From positions 9,314,001 through 9,378,000 of the forward strand of contig NC_021658.1 in NCBI RefSeq assembly GCF_000418325.1: a stretch of DNA of 64,000 bases. The letters are read 5' to 3'. Shown piece by piece: positions 33,366 through 42,160 of the stretch. Source of the stretch: Sorangium cellulosum So0157-2 (GTDB taxonomy: Bacteria > Myxococcota_A > Polyangia > Polyangiales > Polyangiaceae). Within the stretch, counting starts at the first letter, position 1. Each line of letters opens with the position of its first letter. Both the position numbers and the translations under genes were made by a program. The notes under the pieces were generated by a model. That model was given only the letters and a program-made list of their open reading frames with translations, ran no database searches and was not told the DNA's origin.

Positions 33366-34193
33366 ATGAAACTCACGGGCATCGCCGCTGAAACCGTGCA
33401 GATCGTGAGCCGGGGCGAGTACACCGCGCCCTCGGGCGCGACGGTCCGCATCCGCGACCGCGTGCTCACCGCGGTGAAGGGCACCGCGCTCTACCGGCCC
33501 GGATCCCTCGACACCTGGGAGCCGAAGGAGCGCCTCGAGCGGCCGGCGAGCATCGAGGTGACGGGAGAGACCACGGGGGCGGCGGGCCGCCGGCTCGTCG
33601 AGCAGGAGGGCGAGGCCCGCGTCGCGGCCCTCAACTTCGCCTCCGCCAAGAACCCCGGGGGCGGGTTCCTGCGCGGGGCCAAGGCCCAGGAAGAGGACCT
33701 CGCCAGGTGCTCCGCGCTGTACGCGTGCCTGGTCGAGCAGCGCGAGTACTACGACCAGAACCGCGCCTCGGGGAGCTTCCTGTACACCGATCACCTCATC
33801 TACTCGCCGGATGTGCCGTTCTTCCGCGACGAGCAGCACAACCTGCTGGAGCGGCCCATCGCGCTGTCGATCATCACCGCGCCGGCGCCGAACGCCGGCG
33901 AGGCGCGCGAGCGCGACGAGGGGGTGGAGCAGGACATCCGCGCGGCCCTGGAGCGCCGCGCGGCCATGGTGCTCGCGGCGGCGGGCGCGCACGGGCACCG
34001 GTGCCTGGTCCTCGGCGCCTGGGGGTGCGGCGTCTTCCGCAACGATCCGGGCGAGGTCGCCGACGTCTTCGCCCGGTGGCTCGAGCACCCGCGCTTCCGC
34101 GGCGCGTTCTCGCGCGTGGTGTTCGCCGTGTACGACCGGGGCGCCGACCAGCCGAACTACCGGGCCTTCCGGGATCGGTTCGCGGGGGCGTAG
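33366..34193 (+). CDS. Bacterial PARG-type macrodomain protein (TIGR02452 family)
   Basis: The 275-residue product starts at ATG 33366. It carries the bacterial poly(ADP-ribose) glycohydrolase signature GGG-x7-QEE at residues 98-110 (NPGGGFLRGAKAQEEDLARC), with the ADP-ribose loop NFASAKNPGGG before it. LGAWGCGVFRNDP later contacts the diphosphate. Such enzymes hydrolyse ADP-ribose from proteins or polymers, and all catalytic residues are present. Length and N-terminus fit the microbial PARG family. It stands alone, divergent from AraC. No ADP-ribosyltransferase gene is visible in the window, but a ThsA NADase lies 8 kb away. Confidence 0.93.
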   Translation: MKLTGIAAETVQIVSRGEYTAPSGATVRIRDRVLTAVKGTALYRPGSLDTWEPKERLERPASIEVTGETTGAAGRRLVEQEGEARVAALNFASAKNPGGGFLRGAKAQEEDLARCSALYACLVEQREYYDQNRASGSFLYTDHLIYSPDVPFFRDEQHNLLERPIALSIITAPAPNAGEARERDEGVEQDIRAALERRAAMVLAAAGAHGHRCLVLGAWGCGVFRNDPGEVADVFARWLEHPRFRGAFSRVVFAVYDRGADQPNYRAFRDRFAGA

Positions 34194-34428
34194 GCGCGCG
34201 CCGTCGCGAGCACGACCGCGCCCGCCCGCACCGCACCCGCGCGCACCGCACACGCCCGCGCGCGGGCCACATCGTGGGAGACCTACGCCCGGGCTGCGCC
34301 GAGGTCGCTTTTCCATCTAGCTTCAATGGAAACGTCGAGAGCCATCGAGGATTGAGGTCGCGCGATCGCTGCTTTCGATTGTCGGACCGTGATGGAGGAG
34401 CGAAAATCACGGTTCCGCCTTGAAGACG

Positions 34429-36075
34429 ATGGGCAGCATCTTCGCCGCACGCCTCGCGACGGCCGTCTTCTCCCTGTCGCTCCCGCTCCTCGGCGGGTGC
34501 GCGAAGACCGCGCCCGCGCCGCGGGCCGCCCGGCCAGCGGCCCCGGCGCCGCTCCTCCAGCGCTTCGCCAGCGAGCCCGCGCCGGCGCCGCGCTTCCTCG
34601 ATCCGGAGCGCGGGCGGAAGCTCCGCGCGGCCGCGCCCGAGGTGCAGGCGCTGGCGCAGCGCACCGCGGAGCGGGAGCGCCTGCCCGCCCTGGCGCTCGG
34701 CGTCGTCATCGACGGCGAGCTCGTGATCCAGAAGGTGGTCGGCGTGCGCGACGTCGCGCGGGGCGGCGCGGTCGACGAGCACACGCGCTTCCGCATCGGC
34801 TCGATCACGAAGGCGCTGACCGCCGCGGCGGTCCTGCGGCTCCGCGACGAGGGGCGGCTGTCCATCGACGCCCCGGCGGCCCGCTACCTGCCCGCGCTCG
34901 CCGGCGTCGTCTACCCGACGCGCGACTCGCGGCCGATGACGGTGCGCGACCTGCTCACGCACAGCTCCGGCCTGCCCCGGCTCGGCGTGTTCTCCCCCGC
35001 GTCGACGGCGCGCGACGTCACCGAGCGCGAGATCCTCGCCACCCTCGACGGCTTCGGGCTCGAGAGCGCGCCGGGCACCGAGACGTCCTACTCGAACCTC
35101 GGCTACTCGCTCCTCGGGCTGCTCGTCGGGCGCGCCGCCGGCGTCCCGTACCGGCGTTACATGAACGACGCGCTGCTCGCGCCGCTCGGCATGCGCGACG
35201 CCGCGTGGGACGCCGCGGAGGTGCCGCCCGACGCGCTCGCGTCGCCGCACGTGCGCGCGGGCGACGAGGTGACGCCCATCCAGCCGTGGCGGCTCGGGGC
35301 CTCCGAGTCGACCGCTGGGCTCTACGCGAGCCTGTCCGACATGGGCCGGTTCATCGGGCTCCAGCTCGCGGCCTGGCCCGCCCGCGACGCGCCCGAGGCC
35401 GGCCCCCTGCGGCGGAGCACGCTGCGCGAGTCGCACATGATGGCGCGCAACGGCTCGGCGTTCCCGGCGGCCGGCGGCGCCGACGGCCCCGGGCTCGGCT
35501 GGCACGTGCGCGAGGACTGCGACCTCGGCCACGTGGTCTTCCACAACGGCCTCATCGACGGCTTCTCCGCCTCGGTGATGATCCTCCCGCAGCGCGGCGT
35601 CGGCGTCGTCGCGCTCGCCAACGTGGCCGGCGCCGCGCTCGAGCCGCTGAGCGCGAAGGTGCTCGGCAAGCTCGAGGCGACCGGCGCGATGGTCGCGCGC
35701 GTCGTCCCGCCCTCCCCGCCGGTGCGCCGCGCGGCGCAGGCGGTCGCCTCGGTCATCGGCCGCGCGCGGATGGAACCGCTCGATCGCAGGCTCCGGCCCG
35801 GCTGGTTCCCCGAGGATCACCTCGCGTCGCTGCGGCAGGAGCTGCGGGACGTCGGCGCGAGGGTGGGCGCGTGCGCGCTCGACGGCTCCGCGATGGTCGA
35901 GAGCGCCACGTCGGCGCGCTTCGGCCTGCGCTGCGAGCGCGGGGCGCTCTCGGTGGCCGTGCGCGTGGACACCTCGCCGGACCCGCTGATCACCTCGCTC
36001 AGCGTCGAGGAGCAGACGGGGGCGATCGCGTGGGAGGGCCTCCGCGCGCGCGCCCGCCCGGCGCGCTGCCGCTGA
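34429..36075 (+). CDS. Serine hydrolase lipoprotein, class C beta-lactamase fold
   Basis: From ATG 34429 the protein is 548 residues (TTG 34420 would add three). It begins with a lipoprotein signal ending PLLGGC. The beta-lactamase (PF00144) domain shows the nucleophile motif SITK (RIGSITKALTAAAVL), the YSN motif (SYSNLGYSLLG) and the third motif HNG (VVFHNGLIDGF), all intact. A C-terminal domain of about 170 residues follows. Family members include D-amino-acid peptidases, esterases and lactamases; nothing here distinguishes them, and antibiotic hydrolysis should not be assumed. No operon partners are evident. Confidence 0.88.
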   Translation: MGSIFAARLATAVFSLSLPLLGGCAKTAPAPRAARPAAPAPLLQRFASEPAPAPRFLDPERGRKLRAAAPEVQALAQRTAERERLPALALGVVIDGELVIQKVVGVRDVARGGAVDEHTRFRIGSITKALTAAAVLRLRDEGRLSIDAPAARYLPALAGVVYPTRDSRPMTVRDLLTHSSGLPRLGVFSPASTARDVTEREILATLDGFGLESAPGTETSYSNLGYSLLGLLVGRAAGVPYRRYMNDALLAPLGMRDAAWDAAEVPPDALASPHVRAGDEVTPIQPWRLGASESTAGLYASLSDMGRFIGLQLAAWPARDAPEAGPLRRSTLRESHMMARNGSAFPAAGGADGPGLGWHVREDCDLGHVVFHNGLIDGFSASVMILPQRGVGVVALANVAGAALEPLSAKVLGKLEATGAMVARVVPPSPPVRRAAQAVASVIGRARMEPLDRRLRPGWFPEDHLASLRQELRDVGARVGACALDGSAMVESATSARFGLRCERGALSVAVRVDTSPDPLITSLSVEEQTGAIAWEGLRARARPARCR

Positions 36076-36336
36076 GCCCGCCGGCGGCCGGCGATCGCGC
36101 CACACCTGTGGCAGAGCGCCCCCACACGAACAAGCGGCTGAGCTCGCGATGACGGCGCGACGGCGACGTCCGGAAGGGGCCTGGTTTCCAGGGCTTCCGT
36201 GCGGCTGGCTCGCGCCGTGCATTGGGCCGCCACCGCTCACACCAACGGAATTGCCGTTGTTCCGAGACTCCGGGACACCGGAGCTCGCTTCAGCGCTGCC
36301 ACGCCCGTCTCGGGCGGCAGCGAGGAGACGGATCAC

Positions 36337-36966
36337 ATGCGAACTCTCGTTCACTCTCTTGCGCTCTCGACCACGCTCGCTCTCGCCGGATTCGGCTGCT
36401 CCAGCAACTCGCAGCCTGCGCAAAGCCCCGCTGGCGCCAGCTCCCCGGGCACCACGGAAGGAACGCAAGCGCCGTGGGGCTCGGACGCGAGCGGCGCCGG
36501 GACGAACGCGGGCACGGGCGTCGGGACGAGCGGCGCCACGGGAGCTCCTGGGACCGGCAGCAGCACGGGTCAGCCCTCGACGGGCGGCATCGGCTCCGGC
36601 ACGAGCGACCTGGGCTCTGGGCAGGGAGCTTCCGGGACGGGCACCGGCGCCACCGGCACCGGGACCAGCGGGATGACCGGCACCGGTACCACGGGCACGA
36701 CCGGCACCACGGGCACGACCGGCACCACGGGCAGCAGCGCGACGGGCACTGGGACGCCGGGCGCGGGCACCGGCGCGGGGGTCCCCGGCGGCTTCCGCGG
36801 CGACACGAGCAGCGGCACGCAGTCGCCCACCACGAGCCCGCAGCAGGGCAATCCGCAGAACAAGAAGGGCGGCACGACCGGCAGCGGGACCGGGACCGGC
36901 ACCCAGAGCCCGGGAGCGGGCTCCGGCGCCACGGGCAGCGCGCCGGGCTCCGGCGCCACGCGCTGA
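36337..36966 (+). CDS. Low-complexity Gly/Thr/Ser-rich lipoprotein
   Basis: The 209-residue product starts MRTLVHSLALSTTLALAGFG, a lipoprotein signal with Cys in FGCSSN, and GAGGAG lies upstream of ATG 36337. Almost all of the mature chain is Gly, Thr, Ser, Ala and Pro with runs such as GTGTTGTTGTTGTTGTTGSS and no globular domain. It may be an unstructured envelope spacer or be glycosylated. The repeat DNA (ACCGGCACCACGGGC units, about 36650-36735) is prone to length change. No neighbour indicates a function. Confidence 0.7.
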   Translation: MRTLVHSLALSTTLALAGFGCSSNSQPAQSPAGASSPGTTEGTQAPWGSDASGAGTNAGTGVGTSGATGAPGTGSSTGQPSTGGIGSGTSDLGSGQGASGTGTGATGTGTSGMTGTGTTGTTGTTGTTGTTGSSATGTGTPGAGTGAGVPGGFRGDTSSGTQSPTTSPQQGNPQNKKGGTTGSGTGTGTQSPGAGSGATGSAPGSGATR

Positions 36967-37118
36967 TTGATCGGGCGGAGCTGCCGCCATCGTCGCCCGA
37001 CGGCTCGGGCCCGCCCATGAGCGAGCCGGCGCCGCGGTCGCCCGCGACGTCGGCGCGCCGGGCGAGACAGGCGATGAACGAAGAAGCCGCCAGGGCGCCA
37101 CGAGCCCCGGAGAATTCG

Positions 37119-37160
37119 CTCTCTCCGCGTCCTTGGCGCCTTGGCGGTTTGTCTCTCTCT
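37119..37160 (+). repeat. Short-period intergenic element (CCTTGGCGCCTTGGCG)
   Basis: CTCTCTCCGCGT is followed by CCTTGGCGCCTTGGCGG and TTTGTCTCTCT. The inverted-orientation relative is at 10708-10755, and a TTTGCGCC-type relative is at 46034-46068. Confidence 0.6.
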
Positions 37161-37175
37161 CGTCCGATCACCGCC

Positions 37176-37235
37176 CCGGCGCGGCGGCGGCGGCCCCGGG
37201 GCCGGCGCGGCGGCGGCGGCCCCGGGGCCGGCGCG
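37176..37235 (+). repeat. Perfect 26-bp tandem repeat, 2.3 units
   Basis: The 26-bp G/C-only unit at 37176-37201 is repeated exactly at 37202-37227 and then for 8 nt more. It lies 160 nt upstream of glgC. Confidence 0.85.
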
Positions 37236-37393
37236 CCTCCCGCGCCGGGCTGGCCGGATCACCCGGTGATCGCGGCGGTTGCAACCACCTCGCGCAACAT
37301 GGTATTCGGCTCGACCGGTCCCGAGGATCGGCTAGTCTAGTCGCGCCCATCGCTCCGGGCGTCGAACCGTCCCCCTCACCTGCGGAGGTCCGC

Positions 37394-38656
37394 TTGAAGC
37401 ACAACGACGTGGTGGTTTTGATCCTCGGCGGAGGCGTCGGAAGCCGCCTCTACCCGCTCACCAAGCTGCGCTCGAAGCCAGCGGTCCCGACCGGCGGCAA
37501 GTACCGACTGGTCGACATCCCGATCAGCAACTGCCTCAACTCGGGCTTCAACCGCATCCACATCCTCACGCAGTACAACTCGGTCTCTCTGCACAACCAC
37601 ATCACGCAGACGTATCGATTCGACGTCTTCTCCGCGGGCACGGTGCAGATCCTCGCCGCCGAGCAGACGCCGACCCACAGCGACTGGTACCAGGGCACCG
37701 CCGACGCGGTCCGCAAGCAGCTGGTCGAGGTCAAGTCGCCGAACCCGCGCGACGTCATGATCCTCTCGGGCGACCACCTCTACCGCATGGACTACGAGCC
37801 TTTCCTCGCGCGCCACCGCGAGACCCGGGCCGACGTCACGCTCGCGGTGCGGCCCGTCCCGACCGCCGAGGTGTCGCGCCTCGGCATCGTGGACACCGAC
37901 GACGACGGGCGGGTGGTCAAGTTCGTCGAGAAGCCGAAGGACATGAAGCTGCTCGACGGCGTGCGGCGGCTCCCCGATCCGAAGAACCCGTGGCTCGCCT
38001 CGATGGGCGTCTACATCTTCAGCGCGAAGGCGCTCTACGAGATGCTCGAGCGCGACAACGCCTCCGACTTCGGCCACCACATCCTGCCGCGCGCGCTCGA
38101 CACCCACCGGATGGTGACCTACACGTTCGACGGGTACTGGGAGGACATCGGCACGATCCGGAGCTATTACGAGGCCAGCCTCGCGCTCACCGACTCCAAT
38201 CCTCCGTTCTCGTTCTACGATCCTCAGCGGCCGATCTACACCCGCCCGCAGTTCTTCCCCCCGGCCCACGTCAGCGCCGGCTCGGTCCTCGACCAGGTGC
38301 TCCTCGCCGAGGGGAGCCGGATCATCGAGTCGAAGATCTCCCGGTCCGTCGTGGGGCAGCTCTCGTCGATCGGCCCCAACGTCACGATGTCGAACACGGT
38401 GATGATGGGCGCGGACTACGAGGTCCTGTTCCAGGGCCACGCCCCCGACAGCACGAGGGGCCTCCCGCCCATCGGCATCGGCCGGGGGAGCAGGATCGAC
38501 GGCGCGATCATCGACAAGAACGCGCGCATCGGCGAGGGGGTGGTGATCCGCAACATCCCCGATCGCGAGGACAGCGACGCCGAGTACTACGCGGCCCGCG
38601 AGGGCGTCGTCGTGGTCCCGAAGAACGCCGTCGTCCCCCCGGGCACGGTCATCTGA
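37394..38656 (+). CDS. glgC: Glucose-1-phosphate adenylyltransferase (ADP-glucose pyrophosphorylase)
   Basis: GlgC makes ADP-glucose from glucose-1-phosphate and ATP, the first committed step of glycogen synthesis. The 420-residue protein is full length. It has the nucleotidyltransferase motif LILGGGVGSRLYPLTKLRSK, WYQGTADAVRK, GDHLYRMDY and FVEKPKDMK, and a C-terminal left-handed beta-helix with GIGRGSRIDGAIIDKNARIG. The start is TTG 37394, because GGAGG lies 7-8 nt upstream and the product then begins LKHNDVVVLILGGG as in the family. No other glycogen gene is adjacent. Confidence 0.96.
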   Translation: MKHNDVVVLILGGGVGSRLYPLTKLRSKPAVPTGGKYRLVDIPISNCLNSGFNRIHILTQYNSVSLHNHITQTYRFDVFSAGTVQILAAEQTPTHSDWYQGTADAVRKQLVEVKSPNPRDVMILSGDHLYRMDYEPFLARHRETRADVTLAVRPVPTAEVSRLGIVDTDDDGRVVKFVEKPKDMKLLDGVRRLPDPKNPWLASMGVYIFSAKALYEMLERDNASDFGHHILPRALDTHRMVTYTFDGYWEDIGTIRSYYEASLALTDSNPPFSFYDPQRPIYTRPQFFPPAHVSAGSVLDQVLLAEGSRIIESKISRSVVGQLSSIGPNVTMSNTVMMGADYEVLFQGHAPDSTRGLPPIGIGRGSRIDGAIIDKNARIGEGVVIRNIPDREDSDAEYYAAREGVVVVPKNAVVPPGTVI

Positions 38657-39005
38657 GCAGGCCGCCCGCGCGCCGCGCGAGGCCGGCGGCGAGGTCGCCC
38701 GCGCAGGTCGGCGCCGCGGCGCCCGGGCGTTCCGGACAGGCGCCGACCCGAGGCCGCCGGGCATGGCGCCCTGCGCCATCGGGGCCGCGGTCGCCGCGCC
38801 CTCCGCCGGCCCCGGGCGCCGGTTCCCCCCGGGGCCGGCGCCGCCGGCGCGCTGCCCCCGCCGCCGGCAGGGCCGGCGAGCTGCCTCCATGGCCGGCGCG
38901 CTGCCACGGGGCGCCGGCGCGCGGGTGACCCGCCGCGGGCGACCTGGCCGCGTCCGCCCACTGGCCCCTCGTCGGAGGGGCCCCGGTCTGGTAAAGAGCG
39001 CCCTT
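38657..39005 (+). other. GC-rich intergenic region between glgC and asd
   Basis: The stretch is dominated by GCCGGC-rich direct and inverted repeats (for example GGGCCGGCGAGCTGCC and GGCCGGCGCGCTGCC at about 38870-38910). No gene or clear terminator is seen. The asd promoter is expected near its right end. Confidence 0.5.
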
Positions 39006-40040
39006 ATGCGAATCTGCATCCTCGGCGCTACGGGCCTCGTCGGTCGCGAAACCATCACCCTCATCGCGCGGGCCTGGCCCGGCGCAACGCTCGCCCTGTT
39101 CGCGAGCCGGGACCAGGAGCTCACCCTCGACGGCAAGTCGTACGAGGTGCTCGGCGCGTCGCGGCTCGAGGCGCAGGACGCCCCCCGCGGGGACCTCGCG
39201 TTCGTCGCCCTGGATGACGAGCACAGCAAGCGGTACGTCCCGCGGCTCCTGGAGCTCGGCTACCGCGTCATCGACAAGAGCAACACGTACCGCACCGACC
39301 CGAAGGTGCCGCTCGTCGCCGCCGGGGTGAACTCGAGCATCATCGACGACTCGGTCCGGCTCGTGGCCAATCCGAACTGCACGACCATCCCGCTGACGCT
39401 CGCGCTCTCGCCCCTGCGCCGGGAGTTCGGGCTCAGCGCGGTCACGGTGAGCACCTACCAGGCGGTCAGCGGCGCCGGCATCGCCGCCCTCGACACGTTC
39501 CTCGCGGACGCGCGCGACGGCTACCAGGCCGCCGACCGGCTGGGCCTCCCGTTCAAGCAGTCGGGCTACGCCGGCAACGTCGTCCCGCACAACGGCGGCA
39601 CCGACGAGAGCGGCTTCTCCTCGGAGGAGCGGAAGCTCATCTTCGAGAGCCGCAAGATCCTGGCGATGCCGGAGCTCGGCGTGTCCGCGCAGTGCTGCCG
39701 GGTCGCGGTCGCGGTGGGCCATTACGAGAACGCGTGGGTGACGTTCGAGCGCCCGGTGGACCTCGAGCGCGCGGCGAGCATCCTGAGCGATCCGGCGCAG
39801 TCGCCCTATGTGAAGTACCTCCCCGGCGCCGCGGGCGAGGGCCTGAGCGCGCTCCACTGCGTGCAGGACCGCGACCGCGCCCTGGTCGGGCGGATCCGCC
39901 CGGACGCCCGGGACCGCGACCGGAAGACCGTGTGCATCACGGTGGTCGGCGACAACCTCCGGCTCGGCGCGGCCACGAACGCGGTCCGCATCGCGACGCG
40001 CTGGTTCAAGAGCGCCGACCAGGACCTCCAGGCCCCGTGA
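39006..40040 (+). CDS. asd: Aspartate-semialdehyde dehydrogenase
   Basis: Asd reduces aspartyl phosphate to aspartate semialdehyde with NADPH, supplying lysine, diaminopimelate, threonine and methionine. The 344-residue product starts at ATG 39006. The nucleotide-binding motif is GATGLVG (7-13), the catalytic Cys is C125 in NPNCTTIPL, and STYQAVSGAG and RVAVAVGHYENAWV follow the Gram-positive-like (type 2) branch. All active-site elements are present. It is not in an operon with lysC; the next gene starts 146 nt downstream with its own ribosome binding site. Confidence 0.95.
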   Translation: MRICILGATGLVGRETITLIARAWPGATLALFASRDQELTLDGKSYEVLGASRLEAQDAPRGDLAFVALDDEHSKRYVPRLLELGYRVIDKSNTYRTDPKVPLVAAGVNSSIIDDSVRLVANPNCTTIPLTLALSPLRREFGLSAVTVSTYQAVSGAGIAALDTFLADARDGYQAADRLGLPFKQSGYAGNVVPHNGGTDESGFSSEERKLIFESRKILAMPELGVSAQCCRVAVAVGHYENAWVTFERPVDLERAASILSDPAQSPYVKYLPGAAGEGLSALHCVQDRDRALVGRIRPDARDRDRKTVCITVVGDNLRLGAATNAVRIATRWFKSADQDLQAP

Positions 40041-40186
40041 CCGGCGCGCCCGGACGGGCGTGAACCGCCGCGACGGCCGCGACGGCGCGGCCTCACCCGA
40101 TCTCGCGGGCCAGCGGCCCGCCGCGCGACACCGCTCCTCGCTCCCTGCATTTCTGTCGGCCAAAACCCCCTGGAGGACTCAAGACG

Positions 40187-40561
40187 ATGACGACCGGGCA
40201 GCCGCTCATGATCCTCGTCGCCGGGCCCTATCGCTCCGGCACCAACGACGACCCCGCCCTGATCGCCGCCAACGTTCGCGCGATGAACGACATGGCCGTG
40301 CGCCTGTTCCGCGCCGGCCACCTCCCCGTCCTGGGCGAGTGGTTCGCGCTGCCGCTCATCGAGCACGCCGGCTCGCGCCAGATCGGCGACGAGATCTTCA
40401 ACGAGATCTTCCACCCCGTCGCCCGCCGGCTCGTCGCCCGCTGCGACGCCTGCCTGCGGATCGGCGGCCCCTCGAAGGGCGCCGACGAGATGGTCGAGCT
40501 GTCCCGATCCATGGGCAAGCAGGTCTTCTTCAGCGTCGACGAGGTGCCGAGCTGCGGCTAG
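40187..40561 (+). CDS. DUF4406-like protein (nucleoside 2-deoxyribosyltransferase-like fold)
   Basis: The 124-residue protein starts at ATG 40187 behind GGAGG. It opens with MILVAGPYRSG and contains CDACLRIGGPSKGADEMVEL and GKQVFFSVDEV, the layout of DUF4406 and of nucleoside deoxyribosyltransferase/SLOG-like Rossmann proteins. In that superfamily a Glu in the GADE motif attacks an N-glycosidic bond. A nucleotide or NAD-related substrate is therefore plausible but unproven. It is convergent with the Kelch gene and lies 1.6 kb from thsA. Confidence 0.75.
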   Translation: MTTGQPLMILVAGPYRSGTNDDPALIAANVRAMNDMAVRLFRAGHLPVLGEWFALPLIEHAGSRQIGDEIFNEIFHPVARRLVARCDACLRIGGPSKGADEMVELSRSMGKQVFFSVDEVPSCG

Positions 40562-40762
40562 CTCCGGCCGCCGGAGATCGGGTCGTCGATGCCGGGCTCC
40601 GCTGGCCCGGCGGGAGCAGCGCGCGGGTGACCTCGCGCCGCGGCGCGGCGGACATCGTCGACGGCCGCGGGGTCGCCACGGCCGCATTCTCCGGCGTGGA
40701 GCCCCCCTTACGCCCTTCCGGCGCGGATCGTCCAGCCGTGAGCCTACCTGGATCGCTCGCGA

Positions 40763-41923
40763 TCAGCCGCCGCAGCCGAGGGGGATCGTCAATCTCCACA
40801 TGTCGTTGAGCAGCACCGGCGCGAACTCCGCGGTCGCTCCCCCGAAGATGTAGAGCTCGTAGGCCGTGGCCGTCTTGCGAGTGAAGTAGAACTGGCCGAA
40901 CCTCGGCGCCGGCGCCGGCCCCGCCATCGCGGTGTCCACGCGCGTCCAGGTCCATGTGTGGAGATCGAAGTACCAGAGATCGGACAGGGTGGAGCCGTCG
41001 AACTGGCTGCCCCCGAAGAGCCAGATGCGGTCATTGCGCTCATCGGCGATCAGCTTCGCGTTGTCACGGCGGCCCGGTCCGCCTGCCTCGTCGAAGACGA
41101 GCTGATCCCAGGTCTCCGTGTCGATGTCGAACATCCAGAGGTCGCCGAGGTAGTTCTCCGGCGTGAAGAGGCCGGTCCCGTTCACGGCGTCGTTCGTGTA
41201 TCCGCCGTAGACGAGCAGGGCGTTCCAGCCCTCGGCGTAGACGAGCGGATGATGGGCTCGAGCGCGCGGGGCGGGCGCCCCGGTCGCGACCTGCTTCCAG
41301 CCGTTCTTGTAGCGGACCAGGTCGTGCTGGAGGCCGTCCGGACGGTTGATGAAGGCCGGCAGCGTCGACGAAGAGCCCGAGAAGGCGTACGCGACGGTCT
41401 TGCGCTTCCCCTTCTTGCGCACCGCGACCGCCTCGGTGGAGCGGTTGGCGCGCCCGATCTCGGCCGCGCTCTGCGCGATCTGCGTCCACCCGTGCACCGG
41501 GTCGAACCGGAACGTGTCCTGGTGCGTGAGGTCGAGCCCGCGCCGGAATGGACCTCTCCCGCCGGAGACGATCAGCGCGTCCTCCTCGGCGACACACCAC
41601 ATCATCGACTCGGCCCTGGCGGACGGCCCGCCCGGGTACTGGCCGAGGTCATACCAGGTCAGCGCGTCGACGTCGAAGGCGCTGAACGTGGCCACGGGCT
41701 CGTCATCCGGGTAGGTCCCGTTCAACCCGCCGAAGATGTAGAAGCGGCCGTCATGATAGGCGCTCGCGCCGTCCCAGAGGGGGTCGGGGACGGCGCCGCC
41801 CTGCGCAATCTCGGTCCAGTAGGGCAAGCTCGTCTGCGCGGCGCCCGGGCGGATCCCGGCGAACGACAGCAAGAGCGCGAAAGAAGCGATGAGGAAGATC
41901 CGAAGGTGAATCCTGCGTGTCAT
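40763..41923 (-). CDS. Secreted Kelch-repeat protein
   Basis: The 386-residue product starts at ATG 41923 behind AAGGAGG, with a signal peptide (IFLIASFALLLSFAGIRPGA). About six Kelch blades follow, seen in GRFYIFGGLNGTYPDDEP, NALLVYGGYTNDAVNGTG, DRIWLFGGSQFDGSTLSDLW and YELYIFGGATAEF, each with Trp-containing ends (WMFDIDTETWDQL). The fold is a beta-propeller of the galactose-oxidase central-domain type without oxidase copper ligands. It is probably exported to the periplasm or outside, with a binding role. It lies downstream of thsA on the same strand with 237 nt between, so co-transcription is possible but not indicated. Confidence 0.85.
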   Translation of the reverse strand: MTRRIHLRIFLIASFALLLSFAGIRPGAAQTSLPYWTEIAQGGAVPDPLWDGASAYHDGRFYIFGGLNGTYPDDEPVATFSAFDVDALTWYDLGQYPGGPSARAESMMWCVAEEDALIVSGGRGPFRRGLDLTHQDTFRFDPVHGWTQIAQSAAEIGRANRSTEAVAVRKKGKRKTVAYAFSGSSSTLPAFINRPDGLQHDLVRYKNGWKQVATGAPAPRARAHHPLVYAEGWNALLVYGGYTNDAVNGTGLFTPENYLGDLWMFDIDTETWDQLVFDEAGGPGRRDNAKLIADERNDRIWLFGGSQFDGSTLSDLWYFDLHTWTWTRVDTAMAGPAPAPRFGQFYFTRKTATAYELYIFGGATAEFAPVLLNDMWRLTIPLGCGG

Positions 41924-42160
41924 CCGAGCAACCTCCTTGTTCCAGGCGACGGCGGGCTCGGTGGAGCAGATCGCCGGAGAGCTCTTGACGTTACCACGAG
42001 GACCTGCGCCTACGAAAGCTGGATCACAATACAGGTCGCGACCCTGGACGTGCCGGCGCAGGATGCGGGTCGTCGAGCATGGACTGCCTGTTGTAGCACG
42101 TGTCCTCGCCCTGCGCCCAGGCGATGCCCGAAGCATCAGACCTCGTTGGCCTGGCAGTTA

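Larger units (their letters stand above)
36967..37393 (+). other. Intergenic region upstream of glgC with two repeat elements
   Basis: No gene is recognised. The region holds the short-period element at 37119-37160 and a GC-only tandem repeat at 37176-37235. The last 100 nt before glgC should contain its promoter, and GGAGG at 37384 is its ribosome binding site. Confidence 0.6.

Noticed and set aside
34429..36075. Dedicated antibiotic-resistance beta-lactamase
   Set aside because: The fold motifs are shared with many peptidases and esterases, and the length and extra C-terminal domain do not match resistance enzymes.
41924..42160. Hidden TIR/thsB gene downstream of thsA
   Set aside because: All frames read; no TIR motifs and no frame long enough.
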